Part shown: piece after piece, positions 19,144 through 26,567 of the stretch
Numbering within the stretch: the stretch's first letter is position 1
How the letters are laid out: each line of letters opens with the position of its first letter
Origin: Polaromonas sp.
GTDB lineage: Bacteria > Pseudomonadota > Gammaproteobacteria > Burkholderiales > Burkholderiaceae
DNA: 48,250 nt
Direction: 5' to 3'
Assembly (NCBI GenBank): GCA_013823505.1
Contig: PNMH01000023.1
Span: 1 to 48,250 of the forward strand
Notes under the pieces: generated by a model
Told to the model about the DNA's origin: nothing
Database searches by the model: none
The model's input: the letters and a program-made list of their open reading frames with translations, nothing else
Translations under genes and position numbers: made by a program

Positions 19144-19256
19144 CTAGCACTCCAGATAGATTTGTGTTCGCAAGGATAGTCGAGACGGCTGTATGTACAC
19201 GCGCAGGGGTACTGTGATTTATTCACCCAGAACTCCCATCAGCCAACCCTGTTTGC

Positions 19257-19628
19257 TTATAGGGCGAATTCTTTAGCAGCGTCTGCCAGAGCCCGGTGCA
19301 TCAGTGTCTGGTAGTTCGTGCCCTTGTCGATCGCCTCAGCTTTGAAGGCATTGATGACGCGCCGGTGAATGCGGATAGAGATTGGTTTGGTGCCGCTGAC
19401 GATCTCGCAGCTGGACAGCTTTTTGGTCGGAGTGCCGGCCGGCGCGGCACGACTGGGCATAAGGTCGAGATATTCCTCCACCTCACCGAGCCCAAGCTCT
19501 TCGTCAACATCCAGCATGGAATCCGGCAGGTCAGCGAGATCAGTCAACGAGGGGTCATCGATCGCCTCCATGAGGCGCTTGAACACCTCCACCGCCAGAT
19601 CTCGCGAGATCGACTTCTTTCGGCCCAT
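19257..19628 (-). CDS. BrnA/CopG-like antitoxin
   Basis: A 123-residue protein when started at the ATG at 19626-19628 (MGRKKSISRD), which overlaps the upstream small gene's stop codon by one base (TGATG); the frame also opens at 19637. The C-terminal part, KPISIRIHRRVINAFKAEAIDKGTNYQTLMHRAL, is a ribbon-helix-helix of the BrnA/CopG kind that binds DNA as a dimer. Residues 20-60 are acidic (EAIDDPSLTDLADLPDSMLDVDEE) and could bind a toxin. No BrnT-like toxin is found next to it; the only partner candidate is the 63-codon gene just upstream. Confidence 0.7.
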   Translation of the reverse strand: MGRKKSISRDLAVEVFKRLMEAIDDPSLTDLADLPDSMLDVDEELGLGEVEEYLDLMPSRAAPAGTPTKKLSSCEIVSGTKPISIRIHRRVINAFKAEAIDKGTNYQTLMHRALADAAKEFAL

Positions 19629-19819
19629 CAGTGCCACCTCAACGAGCTGTTGAAGTCCACCAGAGGTGACACAGCGCTTGTTCGCGCCGGCGGGAGAGCG
19701 CCATCGACGCCCTCGTTCAGCTTTTGTCGTGCGTTGCGCAGGCTAGCCGTACGGTCCAACACATCCAGCCGAAACAGAATCACGTCAAGGCGCTCAGACA
19801 GCTCACAACTCCAGCTCAT
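19628..19819 (-). CDS. Small protein coupled to the antitoxin gene
   Basis: 63 codons with a strong ribosome binding site (AAGGGGAAAAC before ATG at 19819) and one-base stop/start overlap with the antitoxin gene, so it is very probably translated. The N-terminal half is amphipathic (SERLDVILFRLDVLDRTASLRNARQKL) and the C-terminal half disordered. It matches no toxin family I recognise. It could be a truncated toxin, a new small partner, or a leader peptide for antitoxin translation. Confidence 0.55.
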   Translation of the reverse strand: MSWSCELSERLDVILFRLDVLDRTASLRNARQKLNEGVDGALPPARTSAVSPLVDFNSSLRWH

Positions 19820-20529
19820 GTTTTCCCCTTTTTCTTATTGTTTTCATTGGGCTTCAGGTAGGGAGGGCAATGCTTCGCTAAGCCCTGCACGCAGCAAGGC
19901 TCAGCACCCTCCCCAACCCAGAAGCGTTACTTCAGGATAGGTTCCTCGCTCGATGGCCACACTTGTGTTGAGACCCAAGACTTCAAGCGTCCGGGCTGAC
20001 TTAGGTCTCTCATTGGCGAGGCAGTGGCGCTCCGGTCTCCCGGGCTTCTTCACCTCATGCGCCCCTGGGCCAATATCCTCTGGGGCTAGGGACTGATCCC
20101 CGTCACCTGATCTCGAGCATTCGCAACCGTCAAAGATCAGGTCAATCAGGTGTTGGTCACGACCTGAACGTGTGGATTCGTATGTGGTAGCAGGAGCCAC
20201 CCAGCGTTGCACTGGATGAACGCCTTTATTTTACTGAAGTTCATGGGAGCTAGGTATAAGCACTTCGCCCAAAAAGTGAAAAAAAACGGCACGAAGGGCC
20301 AGCCCCGACGACGGATCGGCATTGGGGGTACCAAGCTCTGCACAGAACGTGGTTCATCGGGACTGTTGTTGGTGCGTTGCCCGGCCTAACACGCCATCGC
20401 GCGCCGCTGGCATCGGACCAAAAGATCCTCGCCGATGCAACACCAGCCTTCACGGCCCACCGGTGGCCCCGTAGGCTCTGGATACACACAGGACGGTCGT
20501 CCTTTCATGTATCCACCCGGGAGGCCCAC
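19820..20529. other. 710-base non-coding region with several inverted repeats (candidate recombination region)
   Basis: No good gene; the 103-codon reverse frame at 19901-20212 lacks a ribosome binding site and natural composition. There are dyads: GGGAGGG/CCCTCCC arms at 19860-19913, and CACCTGATC (20104-20112) opposed to GATCAGGT (20135-20142) with CAGGTG after it. The strongest dyad is listed separately at 20480-20514. A serine recombinase gene follows directly, so a res- or att-type site is likely here. Confidence 0.4.
20480..20514. promoter_or_regulatory. 35-bp nested palindrome upstream of the serine recombinase
   Basis: GGATACA (20480-20486) pairs with TGTATCC (20508-20514), and inside it AGGAC (20490-20494) pairs with GTCCT (20499-20503). 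It ends 15 bases before the recombinase ATG. Size and symmetry fit a resolvase/invertase dimer site doubling as an autoregulatory operator; a hairpin affecting translation is also possible. Confidence 0.55.
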
Positions 20530-21312
20530 ATGGCAAAAGATCAGTTCGTCACTTACATCCGAGTCAGCACCGATCGACAGGGCGCGTCCGGGCTCGGTCT
20601 GGAAGCTCAACGGCAGGCAGTGACGCGGTACCTCACCGAACGCGCCAGAACGGCCATAGGCGAGTTCTGCGAGGTAGAGACTGGCAAGGGTGCCAACCCT
20701 CTTGAAAAGCGCCCACAGCTGCGTCTGGCGCTGGAGATGTGCAAGCGCACCGGGGCCACCCTGCTAATTGCCAAACTCGACCGACTGGCGCGCAACGTCC
20801 ATTTCGTCTCGGGGTTGATCGAGACGGGCGTGGACTTCATCGCGGCCGACATGCCTAACGCCAACAAGGTCATGATCCAGATGCACGCGGTCATGAGTGA
20901 GTGGGAGCGCGACCAGATCAGCGAGCGAACCAAGGCAGCACTCGCAGCAGCCAAGGCCCGTGGAGTGGTGCTGGGTGCCACAGGTCCGCAAAACCTGCGC
21001 CAGCACGTGCAGGAGAGGCAACAAGCTGCCGAGGCATTCAGGGCACGGCTGCGCCCGGTCCTGGCCGGGTTTACGGCGCAGGGGATGAGCCGCCGGGCGA
21101 TGGTGGTCCAGCTCAACGCGCTGGGCATTCTGGCTGCAGGCGGCGGGGAGTGGTCGCTGGCGCAGTTGCAGCGCGTGTTCCACGCGCCTCAGGTGGACCG
21201 CGGCGAGTTAGGTAGTGAGGCGTTTGCAGCTTCAGGGCGACTTACGGAAGCCTGCTGCCCGGCCAGAACTCAGTCTGTAGGGCTAGCGCTAGGAAGAACT
21301 GTCGCGAGGTGA
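20530..21312 (+). CDS. Serine recombinase (resolvase/invertase family)
   Basis: 260 residues. The catalytic domain starts VTYIRVSTDRQGASGLGLEAQRQAV (nucleophile Ser near 13), with AKLDRLARNVHFVSGL and the long E helix MSEWERDQISERTKAAL. A short helix-turn-helix region (MSRRAMVVQLNALGI) follows. The ATG at 20530 is chosen over the longer frame because GGGAGG lies just upstream and the family motif starts here. It is probably a site-specific resolvase or invertase of the island. No inverted gene cassette is obvious, although the inverted ychF copy at the left edge could be the trace of an inversion. The last 35 residues look like read-through into non-family sequence. Confidence 0.85.
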   Translation: MAKDQFVTYIRVSTDRQGASGLGLEAQRQAVTRYLTERARTAIGEFCEVETGKGANPLEKRPQLRLALEMCKRTGATLLIAKLDRLARNVHFVSGLIETGVDFIAADMPNANKVMIQMHAVMSEWERDQISERTKAALAAAKARGVVLGATGPQNLRQHVQERQQAAEAFRARLRPVLAGFTAQGMSRRAMVVQLNALGILAAGGGEWSLAQLQRVFHAPQVDRGELGSEAFAASGRLTEACCPARTQSVGLALGRTVAR

Positions 21313-21362
21313 TGTGAATGACGCCAACCGTTGGAGAACAACTGGGCGAGACGTGTTCGCGC

Positions 21363-22298
21363 TCACGTACCCGTAGCTGATCTTGAACGCATGGGCAACG
21401 CATTTCCGTAGAAGGATTCCATAAACGGGGTTATGGGGAGCCCAATGACGAGCGGCGTGATGTTTGCACGCTCAGCGTCGATGGAGTTGAGCAAACCCAG
21501 GCCAGCAAAAGTTCCCCGACCACCAGACGGGCGGAAGTGAACAAATGCGGTGGTTGTAGTGATCCACCGAGGATCAACAAAGAGCGTGACTCGTCTCGCA
21601 CCAAACTTGGCATAAATCTGCGGGTCGATATCAGGATTACCGCGTACAGCTGTTCTATACCCTTCGATCGTCTCAGGCATATCGATGTTCTTCGTCCGGA
21701 ATTGAGTGTCGAACGACACGAGGGCTCCGCGTGATGCAGGTCCAAGTTCCAAAGCCTTCTCAAGTGGAATAGCCTTGAGGTCAACCTGCTGCAGCAGCGA
21801 CTTGAAGCCGAGCATCAGTCCATTGAGATCCCAACCGAGTTCATGCAAAGCAACGATTTGCCCGTAGCCCGATAGATCGATTGATCTCCCGGTCAAAGCT
21901 GCCAGAACCTGTAGACGAGGAACGTTAAGGTAAAAAAAGTTGTGGAGCTTTGTCGCCCATCGTTCTTCCTCCCGCAGCCTTTCGTTCAGCCATGCAGCGT
22001 GGTCATCCTTTAGGCGATGTAAACGTTCAACCGAGTAATCGTCAACTCGAGTGTCGATCTCCGCGTGATGGTCAAAGCAGAGAAGCAAAAGGTTCGACTG
22101 ATGGTTGCGCTGTTGAGGTGTAAGGGTGGATGCTCCCCTCGGTCCATCCCGCTGTTCGGCAACAATATGCGCCACTTCCCCGCGGAACAAGGGCTGCTCA
22201 GAATCCACGCCAGCCAAGAGAAGTCGATCCCTGCAGAGCGCACAGCAACCGCCATCGCGCACCCAAACGACTCGCTTCACATGTGGAGTGACAGGCAT
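21363..22298 (-). CDS. HNH endonuclease-domain protein
   Basis: 311 residues. The N-terminal 90 residues form an HNH nuclease: CCALCRDRLL (zinc/structural Cys), GEVAHIVAEQRDGPRG (catalytic His), NLLLLCFDHHAEID (Asn and second His pair). The remaining 220 residues are an unassigned mixed alpha/beta domain, possibly a sensor or effector module. It lies 78 bases downstream of the HEPN gene on the same strand, so the two probably form one unit. HNH plus unknown C-terminal domain is a common build for restriction-like or abortive-infection effectors; the target is not known. Confidence 0.8.
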   Translation of the reverse strand: MPVTPHVKRVVWVRDGGCCALCRDRLLLAGVDSEQPLFRGEVAHIVAEQRDGPRGASTLTPQQRNHQSNLLLLCFDHHAEIDTRVDDYSVERLHRLKDDHAAWLNERLREEERWATKLHNFFYLNVPRLQVLAALTGRSIDLSGYGQIVALHELGWDLNGLMLGFKSLLQQVDLKAIPLEKALELGPASRGALVSFDTQFRTKNIDMPETIEGYRTAVRGNPDIDPQIYAKFGARRVTLFVDPRWITTTTAFVHFRPSGGRGTFAGLGLLNSIDAERANITPLVIGLPITPFMESFYGNALPMRSRSATGT

Positions 22299-22376
22299 AT
22301 AGGGTATAGATTCATTCAGGCCGAGAGCGCACTAACCACGTATGCTTCTGATACCGGACATCACCCTTGGCTACCA

Positions 22377-23021
22377 CTAGAGCACCCGATTCCAAGGGCG
22401 CCGATGTGGAGTGACAAGTTGGCGAACGTGATCAGAAAGTGCATTGTCTGTTTGCTGAACCCACTCAGTAACGGACAGCTCCAGCTCAGCCAATTGAGCA
22501 ATCCGGACATAGTCACTCTGCCCTCCCCTGTGAGCCACATCGCCTCGCATTTTCACGAATGCATCCACCTCCGCTGAGCCCATAGGCCAAAAATTGGCAA
22601 TGTCTGGAACCGCCAGACATTGGTCGAAGAGGGGCTGCAAGTTCTTGTGCTTCGGAGTGTTCAACGCCTCCGTCTTATTCGTTACCAACTCGATATAAAT
22701 CTGGCTCCATGTCGGCGCCGCCAGCTGGGCTGGCGTCCATGCGTTCTTGGCGCTGTTCACATAGTCAGTCAGCTTCTGCCTCGGGACGGGTGGCAATGAA
22801 GTGTGTGACGGCAATCTCCGAGCTAGATACGTCACTGCTTCAACTGCGACTGTTTCGATGTAACGCTCCCACGCTGCACACAACAGTAGTAGCCCACCTC
22901 TCGATAGGTGGCCTAACCCGCGCCTGCCACGGCCAGTTCCCTTTAAGGCGCCGTGTAGGAGAACGAGACGATGCACATCGGTCAAATTTTTTTGATATTC
23001 AGCGTATGCATCTGATGGCAT
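22377..23021 (-). CDS. HEPN (RiboL-PSP-like) RNase-domain protein
   Basis: 214 residues from the ATG at 23021 (MPSDAYAEYQ); the frame is open to a GTG at 23126 but that start has no ribosome binding site. LLLLCAAWERYIETVAVEAVTYLARRL and, near the end, MRGDVAHRGG give the HEPN Rx4H catalytic motif (Arg-Gly-Asp-Val-Ala-His). HEPN proteins of the RiboL-PSP group are usually RNases of defence or toxin-antitoxin systems. There is no MNT nucleotidyltransferase next to it; instead it precedes the HNH gene. Confidence 0.75.
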   Translation of the reverse strand: MPSDAYAEYQKNLTDVHRLVLLHGALKGTGRGRRGLGHLSRGGLLLLCAAWERYIETVAVEAVTYLARRLPSHTSLPPVPRQKLTDYVNSAKNAWTPAQLAAPTWSQIYIELVTNKTEALNTPKHKNLQPLFDQCLAVPDIANFWPMGSAEVDAFVKMRGDVAHRGGQSDYVRIAQLAELELSVTEWVQQTDNALSDHVRQLVTPHRRPWNRVL

Positions 23022-23179
23022 TTCGATCAGCTCAAAGTGTGTGACATCGCTAGTATGCGTACAAGCAACGTATTCAGTAAAGCATGCTGTGCAGCGTTGA
23101 TCGATCTTTTCACCGGGCTTCCCCACTGGTGATGCCGAGATGCCTGACCTCGAGCGCGCCAGGTCTATCCCCGGTCAGC

Positions 23180-23869
23180 TCATCGATTCGCTTGATTGAA
23201 ATTCGATATGACTCGGAACTTGATTGAGCGATTGGTCGCGTCGAGGATCTCCAGTCGAGCACCACGATAGGCAACCTCGCGCGACTCTGTGAGGTCGTAC
23301 TCCACGTTGTTGTTAAACGCCGGTCGCGCGGTGTTGCCTGAGAACTCTCGATAGCCAATGTTCACCTTGTCGCCAACGCGGCCGTTGTAGATCAGGGTGC
23401 GCTGAAGTGAGTCGGTTGATGTGACAGGCTTCTTCACCTTCTCGAAACCGCCGGGGACACTCCCGCACGCTGCAACGTGAAGAATTGTGATCACACACAG
23501 GCTGTTATCCGTCTTCACCATCAAAGCGGTGAACGGGTCTGCAAGTGCCGACTTTTGGACGTACCCCGAGTCATCGCCGGCTCCACCGATTCGGTAAAAG
23601 TCCCCTTGATCGTCAGAACCCGTCTTCAGGAAATAGCCAGGCATGACTGTGTAGGCCCAGACCGGTTTGAGCTGGGTCAGGACATGCAACGCATCGTGCT
23701 CGCGGTAGCGCCCTTGATGAACCATTTCGTCACCGACCTGTCGCTCTACGACTACCCCAAGAGGGGGCTCACTGATATCTGTGGTCACTGGCATGTAGTT
23801 GTGCTTTGGAGCTGCACACCCCACCAGTACAAACGCTGCAAAGCAGGCGATCAACATTCTCCAGGACAT
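23180..23869 (-). CDS. Predicted outer-envelope lipoprotein of unknown function
   Basis: 229 residues. Lipoprotein signal MSWRMLIACFAAFVLVGC with lipobox LVGC (lipidated Cys18). The mature part is mostly beta; SDDQGDFYRIGGAGDDSGYVQKSALADP looks like an SH3-like fold, and the C-terminal half (KVNIGYREFSGNTARPAFNNNVEYDL) is another beta module. I recognise no family. It lies 53 bases upstream of the longest form of the HEPN frame and on the same strand, but its spacing suggests an independent gene. Inside an island an envelope lipoprotein could act in superinfection exclusion or immunity; this is a guess. Confidence 0.7.
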   Translation of the reverse strand: MSWRMLIACFAAFVLVGCAAPKHNYMPVTTDISEPPLGVVVERQVGDEMVHQGRYREHDALHVLTQLKPVWAYTVMPGYFLKTGSDDQGDFYRIGGAGDDSGYVQKSALADPFTALMVKTDNSLCVITILHVAACGSVPGGFEKVKKPVTSTDSLQRTLIYNGRVGDKVNIGYREFSGNTARPAFNNNVEYDLTESREVAYRGARLEILDATNRSIKFRVISNFNQANR

Positions 23870-23892
23870 CAGTTACCTCCGCTTAATGTTTT

Positions 23893-24066
23893 AAACAATT
23901 TGACACTCGACCTCAAGCGTACAGCATCAAGCCCGCAGAGTTCTTAGAAGGCCCCCACCCAAACTCCGGATCGGCACACCCATCAAAGATTGCAACTTCT
24001 GGACTGGCGGGCTTTGGGTCAACCTATCAGGAGCTGATCGAGCCATATTTCCACGGGCAGCTATGA
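23893..24066 (+). pseudogene. 3' remnant of an unidentified gene
   Basis: An open frame of 58 codons without a start codon reads FDTRPQAYSIKPAEFLEG and later GLAGFGSTYQELIEPYFHGQL before TGA. Composition looks protein-like, and a strong hairpin follows 26 bases after the stop, as for a gene end. The 5' part is missing, replaced by the lipoprotein region on the other strand. The parent gene is not recognised. Confidence 0.35.
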
Positions 24067-24092
24067 GCAGTACAGCTCACGCCAGAAACGAC

Positions 24093-24116
24093 GAAGGCCA
24101 TCGTAGGATGGCCTTC
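24093..24116 (+). terminator. 10-bp perfect hairpin at the right end of the island
   Basis: GAAGGCCATC-GTAG-GATGGCCTTC. There is no T-tract, so if it terminates transcription it is not a classic rho-independent site. It sits between the gene remnant and the right attachment repeat and could insulate island from host. Confidence 0.5.
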
Positions 24117-24129
24117 ATGTTCAGCACGT

Positions 24130-24149
24130 CTTTGTCCTGGCTTTGCCAG
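24130..24149 (+). repeat. Candidate integrase arm site, right copy
   Basis: CTTTGTCCTGGCTTTGCCAG, 18 of 20 bases identical to 16495-16514 and in the same orientation, 63 bases before the right direct repeat. Confidence 0.5.
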
Positions 24150-24212
24150 ATGCAACAGCCACGCACCCGGAAGTGCTTGATCCTCCTGGGCTCCTCAGCC
24201 CATCCAGCCTGC

Positions 24213-24314
24213 GGGGTAGTTCTCGGCCGCGATGCCGGCTTTGGTCAGCGCGTTGAAAAGGGTGGACTTGCCCACGTTGGGCAGGCCCACGATGCCGCAT
24301 TGGAGGCTCATGGA
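24213..24314 (-). pseudogene. ychF: Right 102-bp direct repeat: detached native start of ychF
   Basis: ATG at 24309-24311 and codons 1-33 of ychF in frame on the reverse strand, then island DNA after codon 33. Identical to 16261-16362. It starts 58 bases downstream of the MOSC gene stop, in the same direction, so the ancestral order was MOSC gene then ychF. The native leader has no clear Shine-Dalgarno, unlike the island-supplied one. If still transcribed it would yield a 33-residue YchF peptide with the P-loop plus island-encoded residues. Confidence 0.85.
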
Positions 24315-24369
24315 AAACTTTCGGATCGGTCGGGGGAACCCGCGATTTTACGGGCGGGGGGTGTTCTCG

Positions 24370-25263
24370 TCAGAAACGCCAGTCGGCGCGCACCGCCTGG
24401 CCCACGCGCAGCACCTGCCCGTCGCCCTCGATCACGATGGCGTTCATGCCGAACGTGATCGCGCCGTTCAGGCGCGCGTCCTGCCGGTAGGTTTGCAACG
24501 TGTCGCCCACCGCCGGGCTGGACGTGGCCGTGGTCGGGTCAATGTTGGGGATGGGGCAACGGCCACAAGGCTTGACGGGTTCGATTCGGGCCGCGCCATC
24601 GCCGGTGCTGATGGTCATGGCACCCACGCGGTCTTCGTCATGCGGCTCCACGCCGCCCAGCACGATGTTGGGCCGGAAACGGCGCATGTCCACGGGCTCG
24701 TGGCCCGCGGCCACCAGGCGCGCGTTGAGGTCGACCAGCGAGGCGTTGCTGGTCACCAGCAGTCCAAAGCCGTCAGCGAACTGGGTGGTGGCCTCGCGTC
24801 CACCGATCCAGGCGGGATCGCAGGGCCGTTTCACATCCGGGTCAAAACGGGCCAGCCGCAGCTTTTTCAGCGGCGCTGGTGCGTCCGGTCCGAGGAAGTC
24901 GCTGAACCACTGCGCCGCCACATCGCCCATGTCGTACGCGTCGACCGAGTCGTCCCACACCCGCACCTTGAGCGGGCCCTCGGCCACGTCCAGCCCCAGG
25001 TGCAAGGACAACATGCCGGGTGCTCGCAGCATCAGCTGGCCCATGCGAAACGACGGCTGGATGAGCGCCATGCGGGGCAGCTCGCGCTGGCTGACGAATT
25101 CACCCTCGGCGTCCACCACCATCCAGGCGCGGTCGTAGAGCAGGCCCGTGTCGGTCAGTTCGGACTCGCGCAGCTGGATGCCGGCGCAGGACTTCACCGG
25201 GTAGACCCAGAGTTCTTCGATGGTGGCCTGCACGTCGGCGGCGGCGGATTCGGCTGGGTTCAT
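24370..25263 (-). CDS. MOSC-domain molybdenum-cofactor protein (YcbX/mARC-like)
   Basis: 297 residues: MOSC N-terminal beta-barrel (IEELWVYPVKSCAGIQLRESEL, 12-33) and MOSC domain with RFRPNIVLGG and CGRCPIPNIDPTTA, the conserved Cys region that binds molybdenum cofactor. Proteins of this type reduce N-hydroxylated compounds with a redox partner. No C-terminal 2Fe-2S ferredoxin domain is present, unlike YcbX. The ATG at 25261-25263 is chosen; the frame continues open to 26553, but that part is the antisense shadow of the next gene. Confidence 0.9.
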   Translation of the reverse strand: MNPAESAAADVQATIEELWVYPVKSCAGIQLRESELTDTGLLYDRAWMVVDAEGEFVSQRELPRMALIQPSFRMGQLMLRAPGMLSLHLGLDVAEGPLKVRVWDDSVDAYDMGDVAAQWFSDFLGPDAPAPLKKLRLARFDPDVKRPCDPAWIGGREATTQFADGFGLLVTSNASLVDLNARLVAAGHEPVDMRRFRPNIVLGGVEPHDEDRVGAMTISTGDGAARIEPVKPCGRCPIPNIDPTTATSSPAVGDTLQTYRQDARLNGAITFGMNAIVIEGDGQVLRVGQAVRADWRF

Positions 25264-25362
25264 GGCGGGGGTGCAGCAGGGAGGGAGGGGGAAAGCCGGG
25301 GCGGCCCGCAGGGGTTTGGGCCGCGGAAGGGCCGGATTGTGCCCTGCTCCTAAAATCCCCAC

Positions 25363-26526
25363 ATGAATGCAACACCCCCGCGAGCTGGTACCCCCCGGCG
25401 TTTTGACGTCGCCGTGCAGGGCGCGGGTGTGGTGGGTCAGACGCTGGCCCTGCTGCTGGCGAGAGACCGGCTGCGCGTGGCACTGGTCGGCACCCCACGC
25501 AACAACGACACACCCGACGTGAGGGCTTACGCCCTCAACAGCGCCTCGCGCGAGTTGCTGCGTTCGGTGCGGGCGTGGCCCGAGAGCGACGACCACGCCG
25601 CGCAAACGAGCGCCATCACACCGGTGAGCGCCATGCAGGTCTGGGGCGACGACGGCGGTGCACTGAGCTTTTCCGCCAGCGAACAGGGCAGCGACGCCCT
25701 CACCTGGATCGTGGATGTGCCCGCCCTGGAGCAGCGTCTGAGCGACGCTGTGGGCTTTCAAGGCAGCATTGAACGCCTCACCGAGACCCCGGCTGCGGCC
25801 CTCACCGTGGTCTGCGAAGGCAAGCGCAGCCAGACGCGTGACCAGCTGGGCCTGGCGTTTGACGTGCGCCCCTACGCGCACAAGGCGGTGGCGGCGAGGC
25901 TGCGCTGCGAGCTGCCCCACGGCGGCGTGGCACGCCAGTGGTTTGCCAACGGTGAGGTGATGGCCCTGCTGCCGCTGGGCGGCGCACAGGGGAACTCGGT
26001 GGCGCTGGTGTGGTCTGTTCCTGCTGCACAGGCCGACGCCTGGCTGCAGTCCGACCCTTCCGCCCTGGCCCAGGCGGTGCAGGCGCGCAGCGCCAACACC
26101 CTGGGCACCCTGCACATGGAAAGCCCCGCCCAGGCCTGGCCCCTCGAACTCTCGCGCGCACAACGCTGGATCGCCCGCACCGCCTCCGGCGGCGTGGCGC
26201 TGGCCGGCGACGCGGCGCATGCCATGCACCCGCTGGCGGGTCAGGGCCTCAACGTCGGCCTGGCCGATGTGGCCGAACTGGCCCGCGTGCTGCACGCGCG
26301 CGAATACTGGCGCGACCTGGGTGACCTCAAACTGCTGCGCCGCTACGAGCGCGCGCGAGCCGCCGAAGTGGGCACCATGGGCTGGGTCACCGACGGCCTT
26401 TTTGGACTCTTTTCCCACGAAGACAGCCGTGTGCAGGCGCTGCGCAACTGGGGCCTGAGCAATGTCAACCGCAGCGGCCCGCTCAAGCGTTGGCTGGCGC
26501 GTCAGGCCATGGGCCAACCGGCCTGA
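25363..26526 (+). CDS. UbiH/COQ6-family FAD-dependent monooxygenase
   Basis: 387 residues. Dinucleotide-binding VQGAGVVGQTLALLLARD near 18-35, the DVRAYALNSASRELL motif of the ubiquinone hydroxylase family, and the FAD-binding GDAAHAMHPLAGQGLNVGLAD near 282-302. Members hydroxylate ring positions of ubiquinone precursors; which position cannot be told from sequence. Divergent from the MOSC gene with about 100 bases between; followed by dsbC after 41 bases, so it may lead the operon 25363-29541. Confidence 0.9.
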   Translation: MNATPPRAGTPRRFDVAVQGAGVVGQTLALLLARDRLRVALVGTPRNNDTPDVRAYALNSASRELLRSVRAWPESDDHAAQTSAITPVSAMQVWGDDGGALSFSASEQGSDALTWIVDVPALEQRLSDAVGFQGSIERLTETPAAALTVVCEGKRSQTRDQLGLAFDVRPYAHKAVAARLRCELPHGGVARQWFANGEVMALLPLGGAQGNSVALVWSVPAAQADAWLQSDPSALAQAVQARSANTLGTLHMESPAQAWPLELSRAQRWIARTASGGVALAGDAAHAMHPLAGQGLNVGLADVAELARVLHAREYWRDLGDLKLLRRYERARAAEVGTMGWVTDGLFGLFSHEDSRVQALRNWGLSNVNRSGPLKRWLARQAMGQPA

Positions 26527-26567
26527 ACTTCCTTTTTTTCTCCCGATCGCCACCGAGCGCCCCCACG

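Larger units (their letters stand above)
16261..24314. mobile_element. Genomic island integrated in the 5' end of ychF
   Basis: Bounded by identical 102-bp repeats of ychF codons 1-33 plus 3 upstream bases (16261-16362; 24213-24314). A P4-type integrase gene lies 165 bases inside the left end. Cargo is of visibly mixed, mostly lower GC: P-loop ATPase, antitoxin pair, serine recombinase, HNH nuclease, HEPN protein and lipoprotein. The right repeat is 55 bases downstream of the MOSC gene stop and in the same orientation, which is the expected native place of the ychF start. No conjugation, replication or phage structural genes are seen, so it is a small integrative, probably mobilised or decayed, island. 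Confidence 0.85.

Noticed and set aside
19901..20212. 103-codon reverse frame before the serine recombinase
   Set aside because: No RBS, unnatural composition, overlaps the dyad region.
23022..23126. Cys-containing N-terminal extension of the HEPN protein (GTG start)
   Set aside because: No ribosome binding site before the GTG; the family-like part begins at the ATG 23021.
24213..24314. A second functional ychF gene at the right repeat
   Set aside because: Only 33 codons are present; the frame continues into unrelated island DNA.
24370..26553. A 727-codon reverse open frame spanning the MOSC gene and beyond
   Set aside because: Only the part from 25263 down is the MOSC gene. The rest is antisense to the monooxygenase and has low-complexity, frame-shadow composition.
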